Below are positions 1 to 50,180 of a stretch of DNA of 64,000 bases, piece by piece. Each line of letters begins with the position of its first letter. Position 1 is the stretch's first letter. The notes under the pieces were generated by a model. The model was not told where the DNA came from and searched no databases. It was given only the letters and a program-made list of their open reading frames with translations. A program made the position numbers and the translations under genes. The stretch comes from Emydura subglobosa (lineage: Eukaryota > Chordata > Testudines > Chelidae): positions 20,432,534 to 20,496,533 of the forward strand of contig ML679989.1 in the NCBI GenBank assembly GCA_007922225.1, read 5' to 3'.

Positions 1-217
1 AGACCCAGCAGGGGCTGGGGGGGGGGGGGGGGAGTAGGAGCACAGGAGAGACAGGACACGCTCCTTGCATTCAGTTCTGGGTCCAGGCCCCACAGCAGCC
101 GGGTGCAGCAAAAGTCCCACTCAGCCCCCGTAGTCCCGGACTCGGTTGTTCTGTGGAGGTTGCATGTGCCCAGTATGGCCACATTTGGGTGAATTTTCAC
201 GGAGATGGCAGAAGGCC

Positions 218-343
218 CATCTCGGACACCAAGCCCCCCCCCACCGCCCGCATTTCAAGGCCCTGCTCCAAAGAGGAACGGCATCTCGGACACCAAGCCC
301 CCCCACCGCCCGCATTTCAAGGCCCTGCTCCAAAGAGGAACGG
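218..343. repeat. 64/62-bp tandem duplication
   Basis: Two adjacent copies (218-281 and 282-343) beginning CATCTCGGACACCAAG and ending AAGAGGAACGG differ only by two C in a C run. The near identity indicates a recent duplication or an assembly artefact. Confidence 0.9.
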
Positions 344-1082
344 TTGTACGTCTTTTTGTTTAACATGGCCAAAAGGACATATTTTACCTAATCTCATGCT
401 GAGAAGCGACTGTCCAGTTTTGGCTGAAACGCCCCAAAACAATCCAGCCTGAGGCAGACACGGCCTGGGAAACGTCGGCCCCAATGCAGAACGTTTGGCT
501 TGGCTACCCTGAAACGAGGGTCTTATAAAGGGAAGCGTCACAACCTTACTACTTGGCCACTGCCGGCTTTGTGCAGCAGAGGGTTGTGTGGCGCAGGGTG
601 GGTATTGGCTGACTCCAGAGTTAATCTGCATCATTTGAAAGTAAAGCCGCTTTCCTAGCCCTCAGCCCTGAATATTCCCCTGGGATCCAGGACCCGAGCT
701 AGGCACCATCAGCTCAGGCACGAAGCACAGCCAAGTCAGGATCCGTATTAATACAGCTACATCCACATGTCGGGCAGTGACACCTCCGCATTGCCATAGC
801 AGCAGAGAAACGCAGCGTAGCCAGTCACATCTGTACAGCTGGGAAGGACGTAAGGCCATGGCAGATAACCAACAGAGCGTGAGCGCCCAGTGTGATGCTG
901 TTAGCTAGCACACTACGTGGGTGTATATAAGAGGGAACACTGAGGAAGTATTTCCTCTGGCTATGGCATTAGTGAGACCCTCACTGGACCCTGCACCCAG
1001 TTCTGGTGTCCACACTTTGAAGAAGGAGGCTTAAAATTTGGAAATGGTTCAGTAAAGTGTAGGACCCAGCAGGCCCCTGCAC
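344..1082. other. intergenic, nothing recognised
   Basis: No splice-bounded exon, RNA gene or known repeat seen. Confidence 0.5.
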
Positions 1083-2250
1083 TGTGATAACATAATATAG
1101 GTCTGAACCGAAGCAGGCCTAAACCATGGACACCACAACATGACGCTTAAGGGTTAATTTTTACACTAAGAAAAAGGACAAAACTAGGCAATATGGCTAA
1201 GGGAATTGCGGACATATTGATTGTTTGTTCATGCCACCCCAGGCTCCACGATGACAATGAACTGAAGGAAGGACATCCTGCCTACACATGCTGTGATTTA
1301 ACATTCATGACATAGCAGAACCCTGCTCTTTGTTACTCTCAGTGAGTGTTCGGAAACTTCCCGAAATCTGAGTGTAGTAATGTACCAGTGCAGTGACAAA
1401 TGCCCACTGCGTATCAGGAACGTGGTTAATGTCTCAATCAGGGGACAAATAAGATTTAAGATTTCTACATATGTAGTTTCTGTCTAGTAAAATTGGTGTA
1501 GGTATAAATATTTTTGTTAAGTTAGTGAAAAAAGTAAAAACAAGAATGGTTTTAATAAAATAAAATAAAAATGTAATACTTTTTAGCAAGTATAAATAAG
1601 AAATGAATGTGGTTTAAATGTTAAAATAAGACGACAAGGAAGTAACTACTAAGGCAATATTTTCAACCTCAAAGGCAGAAGGAAAAAAAAGTCTTTGTTT
1701 TAAAAACCTTTATGACCCACATGGCCGAAGATCGAGATAAGGAACCCCGGAAAGCAGGGGGGAGTTTACAACCCCAGAACAGGAACAGAATAAGGTGTAA
1801 AACAGGAATGTAAAAATAATGAACAAGTTATCGCCCCTGCAGCATCAAACGTAATTAATGATTACATCAAACAAAAAGACCATCTGACATAACAAATCCA
1901 TAGACCCGAAGGGGGATGAATAAAGTATAAAAGTGAAAAAGAAAAAACCTGGACTTTGGGCTCGTTCTGCATTCCCCGGGAGCATCGTGTCGTGCCCAAG
2001 AGAGCCTGGCTCCAATCTCGTGCCTGAATTACCTGGCCAGTAATTCAGTACGAGCAACAAGGGACTGGTAACTATCTCTCGCCTGTAAAACGTTGTGTGT
2101 GTATGTGTGTGTGAGAGAGAGAGAATAAAGAAGTGTTTTAGGTGTTTGTTTGCTTTTTAAAAATGTTCCTCTTTTCTGTATTCATAATACAGCATATTGC
2201 CTTATCCCCTAAATAAGATCCTGCTGCTTATTTTATAAGTATAACAAAAG
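1083..2250 (+). mobile_element. possible solo LTR or LTR remnant
   Basis: An AT-rich 1.1-kb block unlike its GC-rich flanks has a TATA box (GTATAAAAG, 1925-1933), a GC-rich start-like stretch, AATAAAG at 2124-2130 and a T/GT-rich stretch after it, the order expected for U3-R-U5. No convincing terminal TG...CA with target duplication was found and no coding remnant lies beside it. Confidence 0.3.
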
Positions 2251-5200
2251 AGCTACAAGAAATGCCTGGGGTCTGGAAACCTGTTGTTCTGTGAGAGATT
2301 GAAGGAGCTCAGTCTATTTCGTTTAGCCAACAGAGGGGGAAGAGGTAAGGTCATCAAGGTCTGGAAGCACCTACGCAGAGATCTCCGACACTAGACTGAC
2401 AAAAGCAAGCTAAGCTGCAATGGCCGGACCTTGAAGTCAGCAAAGCTCAAACGATACAAATGTAAAGGAAGTGTCATGAGTCCCAGGCTCCTTCTCTGGC
2501 ACGTGGCGTCTACACATGGGGCCTGGCTGGATGTCTTTCTAAAAGCTGCACTCAGGGTTAGATTCTTGGGCCTGCATTTTGCAGGTGGCCCCACTAAATG
2601 ATCAGCACGGCCCTGCTGGCCTTCCCAGCCATGGCTTTGTGTTCGAGAGCAGGGAGAGACGGGAGTGAAACGGCACCATTGTTACATCAGCTCTGCCGAT
2701 GGAGCTGCACTTGGAGAGGATCTTCTGGGAAATTCTCTCTAGTGTCTTTCCCGGGCTGGCAGCAGGAGGTTAGCCCGAGGGCTGGGGACGGCAGGGCACC
2801 AGGGGAATCACCCGGGACGGGAGGGAATGTGGCAAGGACGTAGGTGGCCAGCTCGTGGGGAGGCAAGTCCTGGTGGCTAGGAGGGAGGCTGCTGAGAGTG
2901 AAGATCTGTCCAGGGTCTGCAGGACCCACCTTCCTCTCTAGCTCACAAGGCTTGACCTGAACGCCCGGGGTGCAAAGGAGGCCTTAGGAGGGGGACGTGG
3001 GGCTTGCCCTGCCCCCTTGCCATAGGCTGATGCTACCCACTGGGCAATGGCTGGGGACTCAGTCCGAGATGTGGAGCCTTCCTCCACGGGCTGCAGGGGG
3101 AGCGCGAGCGGGCGCCTGCCTGGCTGTTATTGTTCCGGTTCAGACCCGGCTCTTCCTTCTTTTCCAGGCACGAGCCAGACACAGGGGCTACATAGATCTG
3201 AACAAACAGCAGCTGTGGAGACGCGTTCCCGCAGCCTAGTCCCAGCTCCCACCTGGGGGGCCAGGAAACGCATTCTCCTGTCTCTGCATTTTCCAAGGAC
3301 CTTTGGCTGGGGCTTGTTTACGGGCAGGGTGTGGACCTTGCTTCTTGGCTTGGTCATTCATTACCTCTGCCTTGGACACAGCGGGAGGGGCAGGGAGACA
3401 GAAACACACATGCCAGGGCATTGCCCCTGGAGCAGCAGCTCAGGCTGTGGAGTTAGCAGCCAGGGGATCCCTCCCCGGGCAGACACAATGAGGGGACACG
3501 AGCCTTTGCCAACAGCATCGAGAGGCGCCTGCCAACACCATCACAGCGCCAGCAAACAGCTGCACATCAGGACTAGAGTCTGGTCTTTGCTGGAGACCTC
3601 CCTCCCTCTGACCCACAACACAGCACAGCTCACAACCTGCCTGAGCCCAGAACCCACCACCACCAGAGCCGTGGGGAGCTCTCCTCCCCCTTCCCCTCCG
3701 GGGCACTCACAGCTCCGGGGTACGGGAGCCCAGGGCAGGACATTCAGTGGGCAGGGCCCATCCTTTGACCCACCCAGAGTTCAGCGCTAGTTAACAGGTG
3801 CCGGCCGCGGACTGAAACGTACAAGGCCCCACAGCTGCCTGGCATGCCTCCCTCCCACCGACAGATCCTCGGCCCCCAGGGCTCCAGGCAGACTGCCACT
3901 GAGGGGAGTCGTGGGACGCAGCCTCCAGCTCACTGGGACTCACTGAACAGGGTCAGAGACAAGCGGGGCTGGGTGAGACGCAGGCAGAAGGTGCTGTGGA
4001 TCCTGCCTGTGCCCCCCTCTGACCCTCTGCCACCTGCTGGGGGGCACAAAGCCTGTCCTGGGGGAGGGGCCCTGGAGGAGATCGGTCAAAGCCCCTTTCC
4101 TGGAGAGAGGCCAGGGCCACCCTGCTCCTTGAGGCAAAGGCAGGGTTTTATTGCCTGGACCCAGAGCTGCCTTCGGACACCCATCAGAGATGTGCAAGAC
4201 GCACCTTCTCAGAGCCCAGCCTGGAACCGCCCCACGCAGGGCCCGGGAGCTAGGGAGAGCGGGACAGCCGGGGACGACGCCAAAGGAAACACCAGCACGA
4301 ACCTGCCGCTCCCGCGCTGAGTCCGCCGCAGGGAGGAAGGGCCCAATCCTGCACCCCTGCTGGAGGCCATGGGAGTCAAGGGAGTTCACCCCCCCACACA
4401 CAATCAGGACCCAGAGACAAACAGGCAGCAATAAAAGGCCCTGGGGGTGGGGCGAGTGGTGGGCGAGGCCCCCCTGCGGGGCCTCCACCCCATTTCAGTC
4501 TGAGTCCATTTAGGCAGCTCTTCCATTTCACTGGCTGATAGTGCCCCTGGCTGTGCTGAGGACCAGCCCCTAGGATCCCACAGACATGGCCCTTCTTCCA
4601 GCCCTCCTGGGCCCCAATGCTGGGAATGACCCCACCCCCATCACACATACCTCCCTCCCCCACCAGGGATATGTAACGGCACCGGAGCACGGCCCAGAGA
4701 CCACGCCACCCCCAAGGGACAGCTTGCAGTGCCAGGCCCAGCAGCCTTCCATGGTTTTGCCATCACTAGTGATGGGGCTGGGCTGGGCCGGGGCCTGCCC
4801 CAAAGCCACCCACGTTCTGGAGCCTTCCTCTGAGCTCAGACCACTGATGAAAGCGGGGTGGGGAGAAACTGCCGTGTGCTCCTCCGGAGAGCAGACACGG
4901 CCTGAGCCACTCTAGCACCACCAACGCACCGTCATACTTCCTACACCTTCCCCCCGGCCCAGCTCTGCCGCTGCCCTGGCAGCACCCCCGGCTGGTCTAG
5001 AGCCGACACCACCAGTTCTGAGGGGCTGGGCTGGCTGATGCGAAGAGATGGGGATAAGAGCGAGATCCCAGCAGTGCCGGTGATGTGCAGGAAGAAAGAA
5101 ACCTGGGTAAACGGCCTCACAGAAACCAGCTGCTCCTGGGGGATATCCCCCAGAGGGCCTAGACTGGTGGGGTTAGCTTGTACTTCAAGAGCAGGGACTT

Positions 5201-5394
5201 ACTGACATTGTTACTTATTAAAATGGAGCCGCAACTCATCAAATGCCAGGCTGCTGCTGCCAAGAGCTCCATCAACGACACCCACCTCCCACCCACCCAG
5301 CTCGCTCCAGCCGTAGCTTTGGGAAGAGTGCAACGCTCTCCCCAGCACCGCGGGCTTTTCAGGCACAGCGCCCTTGATGGAATCAGAGCCCGGG
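2251..5394. other. intergenic GC-rich DNA beyond LRSAM1
   Basis: Several long GC-driven reading frames occur (for example 3047-3790 and 3940-4488) but none shows a recognisable protein or splice structure. In human the next gene is NIBAN2, which converges on LRSAM1. Part of this block could be its 3' UTR (plus-strand AATAAA near 4425-4432), but no NIBAN2 coding exon was found. Confidence 0.4.
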
Positions 5395-6579
5395 CTCAGA
5401 GATGCACATTTATTTTCAGTCAGGACCCTGGGTAGGGCTGGTAAACGAGCCCACAATTCCAGCGATGACCACCTGTGCAGAGCAGCTTTGGCCCCATGCT
5501 GCAGGGCCACCTCACGGACGGATATTACATGGTTTGTCTCTCCCTAAACCCAGGGAGAGGGGTGGGCCCTGCCAGTCCATTCTTGACCTGCTATACTACC
5601 GGCCTGCAGTCTGAGATGCAAGACTGGAGTAGTTGTCTACATCCAGAACAGGCCCCCCCAGTCTAGATAGCAGATCCAACCTCCCAGATAGCTCTTGGCT
5701 GGCAGACCCACAGGCCTCCCCTTCAGTGGGAGCAGGAGCAGTTAAAGCAGGGCAGGGTCCTCATAGCATGGTCAGCTGCTAGGGGCATGGTGCAGGAGCG
5801 TGAGGGGTGGAAGGCTTTGGAGCAGGCTGGTGTGAGAGGCTGGCTGGGTTCCCAGAGAATCACATGCTTGCTGCCACGTGCTCATCCCGAGTTCAGCGTC
5901 CTTCCCAGCAACAGCACCCCGCAGCGCAGCTCTGTTCTCCCAAGGGCTCCCGGCAATGCACAAAGGGAAGCTACTGACTGAACCAGTCTCCTCCATCTTC
6001 CAGGAAATGGTGCTGTGAGATCACGTTGATGGCGGTAAATAAATACATTAGACGGGGGGGGGGGGGGGCCAGGGAAAGGGGAGAGGGACGGGCTTGCTCG
6101 GCCCCCTGCATGCAGCCCCCTAGGTGTCTTGGGAGCACACGGACACAGAGAGGGCCACACAAAGGCAAGGGAGGTAGAAATCCACCGACACTCAGGGGGG
6201 CCTGAGATGTTCTACGCCCATGAGTCCGTCAGCAAAGCCCGCTTCCATCAGCGTCGCACAGGGGGTGACTGCAGGGGACACTGGGGTAGAAGTGGGTCAT
6301 TGCTAGACATGCCTACAGGGAGCGTACGAGAACATTCAACCCCAGGACGGGAGGGGACAGTGCATGTTCCAGTCCTCCCCAAAGCAGCCTCGCGGTCAAG
6401 GACTCCAAGCCAGTGCGAAGTGGACACGTCACATTGGGAGGGGGCAGTTGATACACTATCATATGGGGATGAGCAGACCAGGGGGCTGACAGCCACCCTG
6501 GTCCCCCAGGAGCCTCGGGCAGCCGGCCCTCCCAGCTGATGGCACCTGGAGCCCTGAGAGAGCAGCAGCTCATCCTCAG
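5395..6579 (-). other. LRSAM1: probable LRSAM1 3' UTR
   Basis: Sequence after the TAG stop has no open continuation. The first minus-strand AATAAA downstream (TTTATT at 5409-5414 on the given strand) would give a UTR of about 1.2 kb. A second AATAAA at 4147-4152 could give a longer form. A 15-nt G run at 6054-6068 (poly-C in the transcript) lies inside. Confidence 0.5.
5409..5414 (-). terminator. LRSAM1: candidate LRSAM1 polyadenylation signal
   Basis: AATAAA on the minus strand, 1.17 kb after the LRSAM1 stop codon. It was chosen because it is the nearest downstream canonical hexamer I could find. Confidence 0.45.
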
Positions 6580-40839
<34,260 letters not shown>

Positions 40840-40840
<1 letters not shown>

Positions 40841-41240
40841 TTCTATGTTCTCAGAGACCCCCCATGATGTGTGGAGGAGGAAGCTGCCTGATCTAAATAC
40901 AGAGGGGACAAGAGCTGGACCACAGGGGTGGGAAAAAGAGTAGACTGGGGCAAGGAATCTGGTGAGACTGGGACTGGGTGGGGGATAGACAATGTGACTG
41001 GAAGTTAGGGGAAGACTATAACTGCTTGACAAGGAGATAGACTGAAAGTCAGGAAGGGAGGGGAGGCTAGGACTGGTTGGGCAGGGATGCTGGTTGGGCA
41101 AGAAGGCTTGGAGTTGGGGTGTAGAGGGGAGGCTGGAACTGGATGGGCAAGGGACTGGAACTAAGAGCCAGGGGATGGAGAGGAAAATGGAACGGAGCCA
41201 GTGAAGGAAACAGAGGGTGGGAAGATTGGGAGCCAGCTGG
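40840..41240. repeat. purine-rich degenerate minisatellite
   Basis: Variants of GGGACTGG, GGTTGGGCAAG and GGAACTGGATGGGCAAG recur about every 20-45 bp on the plus strand. Units are too diverged for a fixed period. Confidence 0.5.
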
Positions 41241-41335
41241 CTGGGTCAGTGGAACACTCAAGTCACATGCGAGGACCACTAACTGTGTCTATAACCTATC
41301 ATTTAAATCAGCTTCCATACCAGATGACTAGAGGA

Positions 41336-42895
41336 TAGCTAATATGATGCAAATTTTTTAAAAAGGCTCCAGAGGCGATCTTGGCAATTACAGGCTGGTA
41401 AGCCTAACTTCAGTACCAGGAATAGTGTTTGAAACTGTAGTAAAGAACAGAATTCTCAGACACATAGATAAATATGATTTGTTGGGAACAGTCATCATGA
41501 CTTTTGTAAAGGGAAATCATGCCTCACTAATCTATTAGAATTCTTTGTGGGGGTCAACAAACATGTGGACAAGGGTAATCCAGTGGATATAGTGTACTTG
41601 GACTTTGAGAAAGCCTTTGACAAGGTCCCTCACCAAAGGTTCTTAAGCAAAATAAGTAGTCATCGGATGAGAGGGAAGGACCTCTCATGGATCAGTAACT
41701 GGATAAAAGATAGGAAACAAAGGGTAGGAATAAATTATCAGTTTTTAAAACGGAGAGAGGTAAATAGTGGGATTCCCCAGGGGTTTGTACTGAGACCAGT
41801 GCTGTTCAACATATTCAGAAATGAACTGGAAAAAGAGGTAAACAGCGGGGTGACAAAATTTGCAGATGATACAAAATTACAAGGTAGTTAACTAATCTAC
41901 AAAAAAATCAAGATTGTTAAACCCAAAGTTGACTGTGAAGCGTTACAAAAGGATCTCATAAACCTGGGCGACTGGGAAACAAAATGGCAGATGAAATTCA
42001 AGGTTAATAAATGTAAAGTAATGCACATTGGAAAATATAATTCCAACTATACATAAAAAATAATGGGGTCTAAATTAGCTGTTATCACTCAAGAAAGAGA
42101 TCTATCTCGGAGTCAGTGTGGATAGTTCTCTGAAAACATCTGCTCAATATGCAGTGGCAGTAAAAAAGCTAACAGACTATTGGGAATCATTAGGAAGGGA
42201 TAGATAATAAAACAGAAAATATCTGCCTCTATATAAATCCATGGTATGCCCCCATCTTGAATACTATGTGCAGATCTGGTCTTGCCATCTCAAAAAAAAA
42301 AAAAAAGATATATTAGAATTGGAAAAGGTACAAAGGGCAACAAAAATTATTAGGGGTATGGAACAGCTTCTGTATGGGGAGAGATTAAAAGGACTAAGAT
42401 TTTTCAGCTGGGAAAAGAGATAACTAAAGGGGGATATGATAGAGATCTAGAAAATCATGACTGATGTGGAGAAAGTGAATGTGGAAATGTTATTTACTCC
42501 TTCACATAACGCAAGAAGTAGGGGTTACCAAATGACATTAATAGGCAGCAGGTATAAAACAAACAAAAGGAAGTATTTCTTCACACAAAGCACAGTCAAC
42601 CTGTGGAACTTGTTGCTGGGGATGTTGTGAAACTATAACAGGGTTAAAAAATGAACTAGATAAGTTCATGGAAGATAGATCCATCAGTGGCTATTGGCAA
42701 GGATGCTCAGGGATGCAAAACCATGCTGAGTGTCCCTACCCTCTGCCAGAAGCTGGGAGTGGACAACAAGGGATGGAACACTTGATTATTGCCTGTTCTG
42801 TTCATTCCCTCTGAAGCACCTGGCATTGGCCACTGTTGGAAGACAGGGCACTGGGCTAGATGGACCACTGCTCTGACCCAGTATTGCTGTTCTTA
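41336..42895 (+). mobile_element. CR1 LINE, 3' half with decayed reverse transcriptase
   Basis: Sense-strand LINE truncated at 5'. It retains RT segments VDIVYLDFEKAFDKVPHQRF, the GIPQG region and the catalytic FADDTKL box (about 41,860-41,880). After that come frameshifts and stops, then the typical CR1 tail with GGGCTAGATGGACCACTGC and CTGACCCAGTATTGC. It is longer than the other CR1 pieces here and inactive. It lies in the 5' intron of LRSAM1. Confidence 0.9.
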
Positions 42896-43084
42896 TTCCC
42901 CTCTAGTGTACAACCAGCTATCCGTTACTCCATTAGCTCAAGTGGCAGAGGACTGCACAGTAGATTCCAACCGGGTTGATGACACATGTGGGTGTCAATA
43001 TGTCGAATACTATGTGACCATGTAATTACAGATTGTATCAAGCATATGCATAAGGAGGCTGAATTAAGGTTGCACAAACACTTT

Positions 43085-43330
43085 TTCATAGATTCCAAGG
43101 CCAGAAGGAACCACTGTGATTACCTAGTCTGAACTCCCGCATAACACCGGCCATAGAACTGCCCCAAAATCATTCCTAGAGCAGATCTTTTAGAAAAACA
43201 TCCAGTCTTGATTTAAAAATGGCCCGTGATGGAGAATCCACCACAACCCTTGGTAAGGTGTTCCAATGGTTAACTTCCCTCACTGTTAAACACCGATGCC
43301 TTGTTTCCAGTTTGAATTATGGCATTTCCT
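43085..43330 (-). repeat. CR1 LINE 3' fragment
   Basis: Reads TCATAGATTCCAAGGCCAGA, then a TGATTACCTAGTCTGAACTC stretch and GGAGAATCCACCACAACCC, the reverse complement of a turtle-type CR1 tail. Confidence 0.8.
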
Positions 43331-43979
43331 AACTTTGAGTCATGCCTGAGCTTCTCACCCTCAATAACATTCTTTTACCAGTTTTCCTGCGTCTGATTTT
43401 CTGCCCGTCAGACTGTGACCACGCTAAGCTGCACAGCCTGTGATGCTCTCCTTTTGCAATGCACCTGCCCCGTGCACAGGTGACTGTCTGTCTCCGCGCA
43501 CTGCCAGAGGCCTGCGAGCCTGTCTCTGAAGACACGGACACGCGCACAGGCAGCCACTCCGCTGTGCAGCCACGTCCATCTCCCGCAGGTGCGGAACCCC
43601 CGCGGAGGGCGGAAAGGGGCCGCTCCCCGGGAACGGAAAGGAGGCTGAAGGGCAGTTTGCCAGAGGGGCGATGCCAAAGCGCTGGGCCCACCAGCCGCTC
43701 CTTTCCCCGCCCAGGCCAGGCCGCACAGCGGGGCCGGACCGACGCCCCAGCTTGTCACGGGCATCCCTGGACAGCGCCACGGGCCCGGGCAACCTGCGCA
43801 GCGGGGCCAGCCCCGCCACGGCCACGGCGGGCAGCAACCCTGCGGGCCCGGACAGCTGCAGCCGGGGGGGGGTGGGGAGCTCTCCCGGAAAGCCCCTCCC
43901 CTGCCCGTCCCGGGTGCCCCGCTCGCTCACTCACCCGCCACGCCCCCGGTTGTCATGCCCGGCCTCGCTCCTTACTCAC

Positions 43980-44040
43980 CACTCGCCGGGGTCGTAACCG
44001 GGCACTTCCGGCTTCCACCCGCCCCGCCTCCTCGGCTGAG
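43980..44040 (-). other. LRSAM1: probable LRSAM1 5' UTR exon 1
   Basis: A strong minus-strand donor (GTGAGTAAG at 43979-43971) follows a GC-rich stretch with an ETS-type site, at the LRSAM1-facing edge of the CpG island. The next exon would enter upstream of the ATG at 38259. The upstream limit is a guess. Confidence 0.45.
44004..44011 (-). promoter_or_regulatory. ETS/GABP-type site
   Basis: CCGGAAGT on the minus strand, typical of TATA-less housekeeping promoters. It lies in or just before the proposed first LRSAM1 exon. Confidence 0.55.
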
Positions 44041-44043
44041 TGA

Positions 44044-44053
44044 GTCACGTGAC
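44044..44053. promoter_or_regulatory. GTCACGTGAC palindrome (CLEAR/USF E-box)
   Basis: An exact GTCACGTGAC palindrome, which equals the TFEB/TFE3 CLEAR consensus and also binds USF and MITF proteins. It overlaps an AP-1-like TGAGTCA at 44041-44047. Confidence 0.6.
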
Positions 44054-44350
44054 TACCCCGCCACAGAGACGAGCCACAAGGGAGGCCAGAGCGTCCCACT
44101 CTCCAGCCACCATAGAGGTTGGGGCGCGCAAACTTGAGGGGACCGGTGACGGAGTGAGGGGTTGTGCTCACACAGCGAGCCGCCCTGCGATCCGGATTCA
44201 CAGGGACCTGCAGCTATACGGGGAAGGTTGTTATTGTGCCACCCGCCCATTCTTCGCTAGGACCCGGACGGGGAACCAGGGCTTGCAAGGAGACTAGGGG
44301 AGAGGGAGAGTCCCAGATCACCGCTTAGCCTCCCCTCCCTCGTAGGGGTG

Positions 44351-44492
44351 CTTGCCCACACCTAACATGGCGGCCGAACTTGACCACACCTGACATGGCA
44401 GCCAGACAGACTCTAAGAGACCTTGCCCACACGCAACATGGCGGTCGGACCCTATCCCTCCCCGGGTCTCTTGCCCACATCTAAGATGGTGG
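44351..44492 (+). repeat. four degenerate repeats with YY1-like ATGGCGGC cores
   Basis: Units start near 44351, 44379, 44421 and 44470. Each reads roughly TTGCCCACACCTAACATGGC followed by GGCC. The cores are AACATGGCGGCC, GACATGGCAGCC, AACATGGCGGTC and AAGATGGTGGCC, close to the YY1 consensus AANATGGCGGC. They lie between the two divergent start regions. Confidence 0.7.
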
Positions 44493-44513
44493 CCAGGCCA
44501 TGGCTTGCATGTG

Positions 44514-44568
44514 TCTCGCGAGATCTCGGCTAATGTGTCTCGCGAGATCTCGGCTAGTATATCTCGAG
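44514..44568. promoter_or_regulatory. 24-bp tandem repeat with two TCTCGCGAGA boxes
   Basis: TCTCGCGAGA occurs at 44514-44523 and again at 44538-44547, followed each time by TCTCGGCTA. A third, decayed unit begins TCTCGAG at 44562. This palindrome is a known CpG-island promoter element bound by BANP and marks bidirectional promoters. Confidence 0.75.
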
Positions 44569-44587
44569 CAATCGGGGGCGGAGCTGG

Positions 44588-44600
44588 CCTCTTGCTCGTG
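44588..44600 (+). promoter_or_regulatory. RPL12: possible 5' TOP transcription start of RPL12
   Basis: CCTCTTGCTC lies about 40 bp after the TCTCGCGAGA repeats and about 105 bp before the ATG. Ribosomal protein mRNAs start with a C in a pyrimidine tract; this is the best candidate seen. Confidence 0.4.
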
Positions 44601-44626
44601 CAGCGCTGCTCTAGGCCGGGCGCTGA

Positions 44627-49262
<4,636 letters not shown>

Positions 49263-49352
49263 GACTGCAGCCAAGGAGAACTCACAGTGTGAAAGCTGAT
49301 TAAGACTTTTTGTAACAATTGTGAAACCTCAATAAAACCTGCAGTTGTCTGA
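49263..49352 (+). other. RPL12: RPL12 3' UTR
   Basis: A short untranslated tail follows the TAA stop, with AATAAA at 49331-49336 and GT-rich sequence after it. Such a short 3' UTR is usual for ribosomal protein genes. Confidence 0.85.
49331..49336 (+). terminator. RPL12: RPL12 polyadenylation signal
   Basis: AATAAA, 69 nt after the stop codon. Confidence 0.85.
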
Positions 49353-50180
49353 GAATGGTTTGGTAGTTTAAATACAGGATCCAGGTTGTCATCTGAACGT
49401 GCAAAATGCTGGAATTGAAACACATGGTTGGTTCCAGACAGTCTATTCTGTCGCTTGCAGCTGTATTAAGATTACAGGATTTTCTTTTTGGTTCCATTCT
49501 GAACTAAAACCTACTAGGTACCACTGCTTGTTCTTGAGACAACCCCTGCATTTGGAATGTGAAGATGTGTTTGAAGCAGTGGGACACTGAGCTACAGAAA
49601 TGGTACAAAAGTGGAGATTGCCTCTAATTCTAATGGAGACTGGACCTCAATGTGACCATAAAGAGCCACTGTACTCTAACTGGCTTTGCTTAGCTCCTGT
49701 CCCTCTTAAAACCAGCCATGATAAGTATGTATCACTTGTCATAAGTTACTTAGTCATATTTGCATGGCACCAGCAAGTGGCTTATTCAGAATAGTAAGTC
49801 CATGCAGATCTTAACCTGTGCTCAAGTACCATCTGTACCTAGCAGCTAGAAGGGTATGCATTACACTGCTGTCTTTGCAAGTGTAGGCTATTGAGAACTG
49901 CAGTCCTAATTTGGAATGCACTAAAGCCTGCAGGCAGATAGCGCTAAAGCTAGCCCTTGAACAAATGTGTAAATTATGAAGCTTTCACCTATGATAGCGA
50001 TGAGACAGGACACAGCATGCTCCTTAGAGGAATCTGGCATCTTAAATGGAAAGTTACTCCTGAACACCTAGCCATGTTCAATATACTTAGCCAAACCAGT
50101 TTTAATAACAGGTAAAAAATGAATGCTGTGAAGGCAGGCACTCTGTCTTAGTGTGTAATAGGCACTTAGGCCACTTCAAA
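49353..50180. other. intergenic spacer between convergent RPL12 and STPG3-like gene
   Basis: About 0.8 kb between the two polyadenylation signals. No coding signal or clear repeat was recognised. Confidence 0.5.

Noticed and set aside
3047..3790. 247-codon plus-strand open frame
   Set aside because: GC-rich, low-complexity composition, overlapping open frames on both strands, no recognisable domain and no splice context.
3940..4488. 182-codon minus-strand open frame beyond LRSAM1
   Set aside because: Opposed by a plus-strand frame of similar size in the same GC-rich block; Pro/Gly-rich and unlike any known family.
2251..5394. NIBAN2 3' coding exon expected beside LRSAM1
   Set aside because: No stretch matching the gene's C-terminal acidic region or exon borders was found; at most a 3' UTR could be here.
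43424..44043. 168-194-codon frames in the promoter CpG island
   Set aside because: High GC removes stop codons by chance; both strands are open and no protein family is recognisable.
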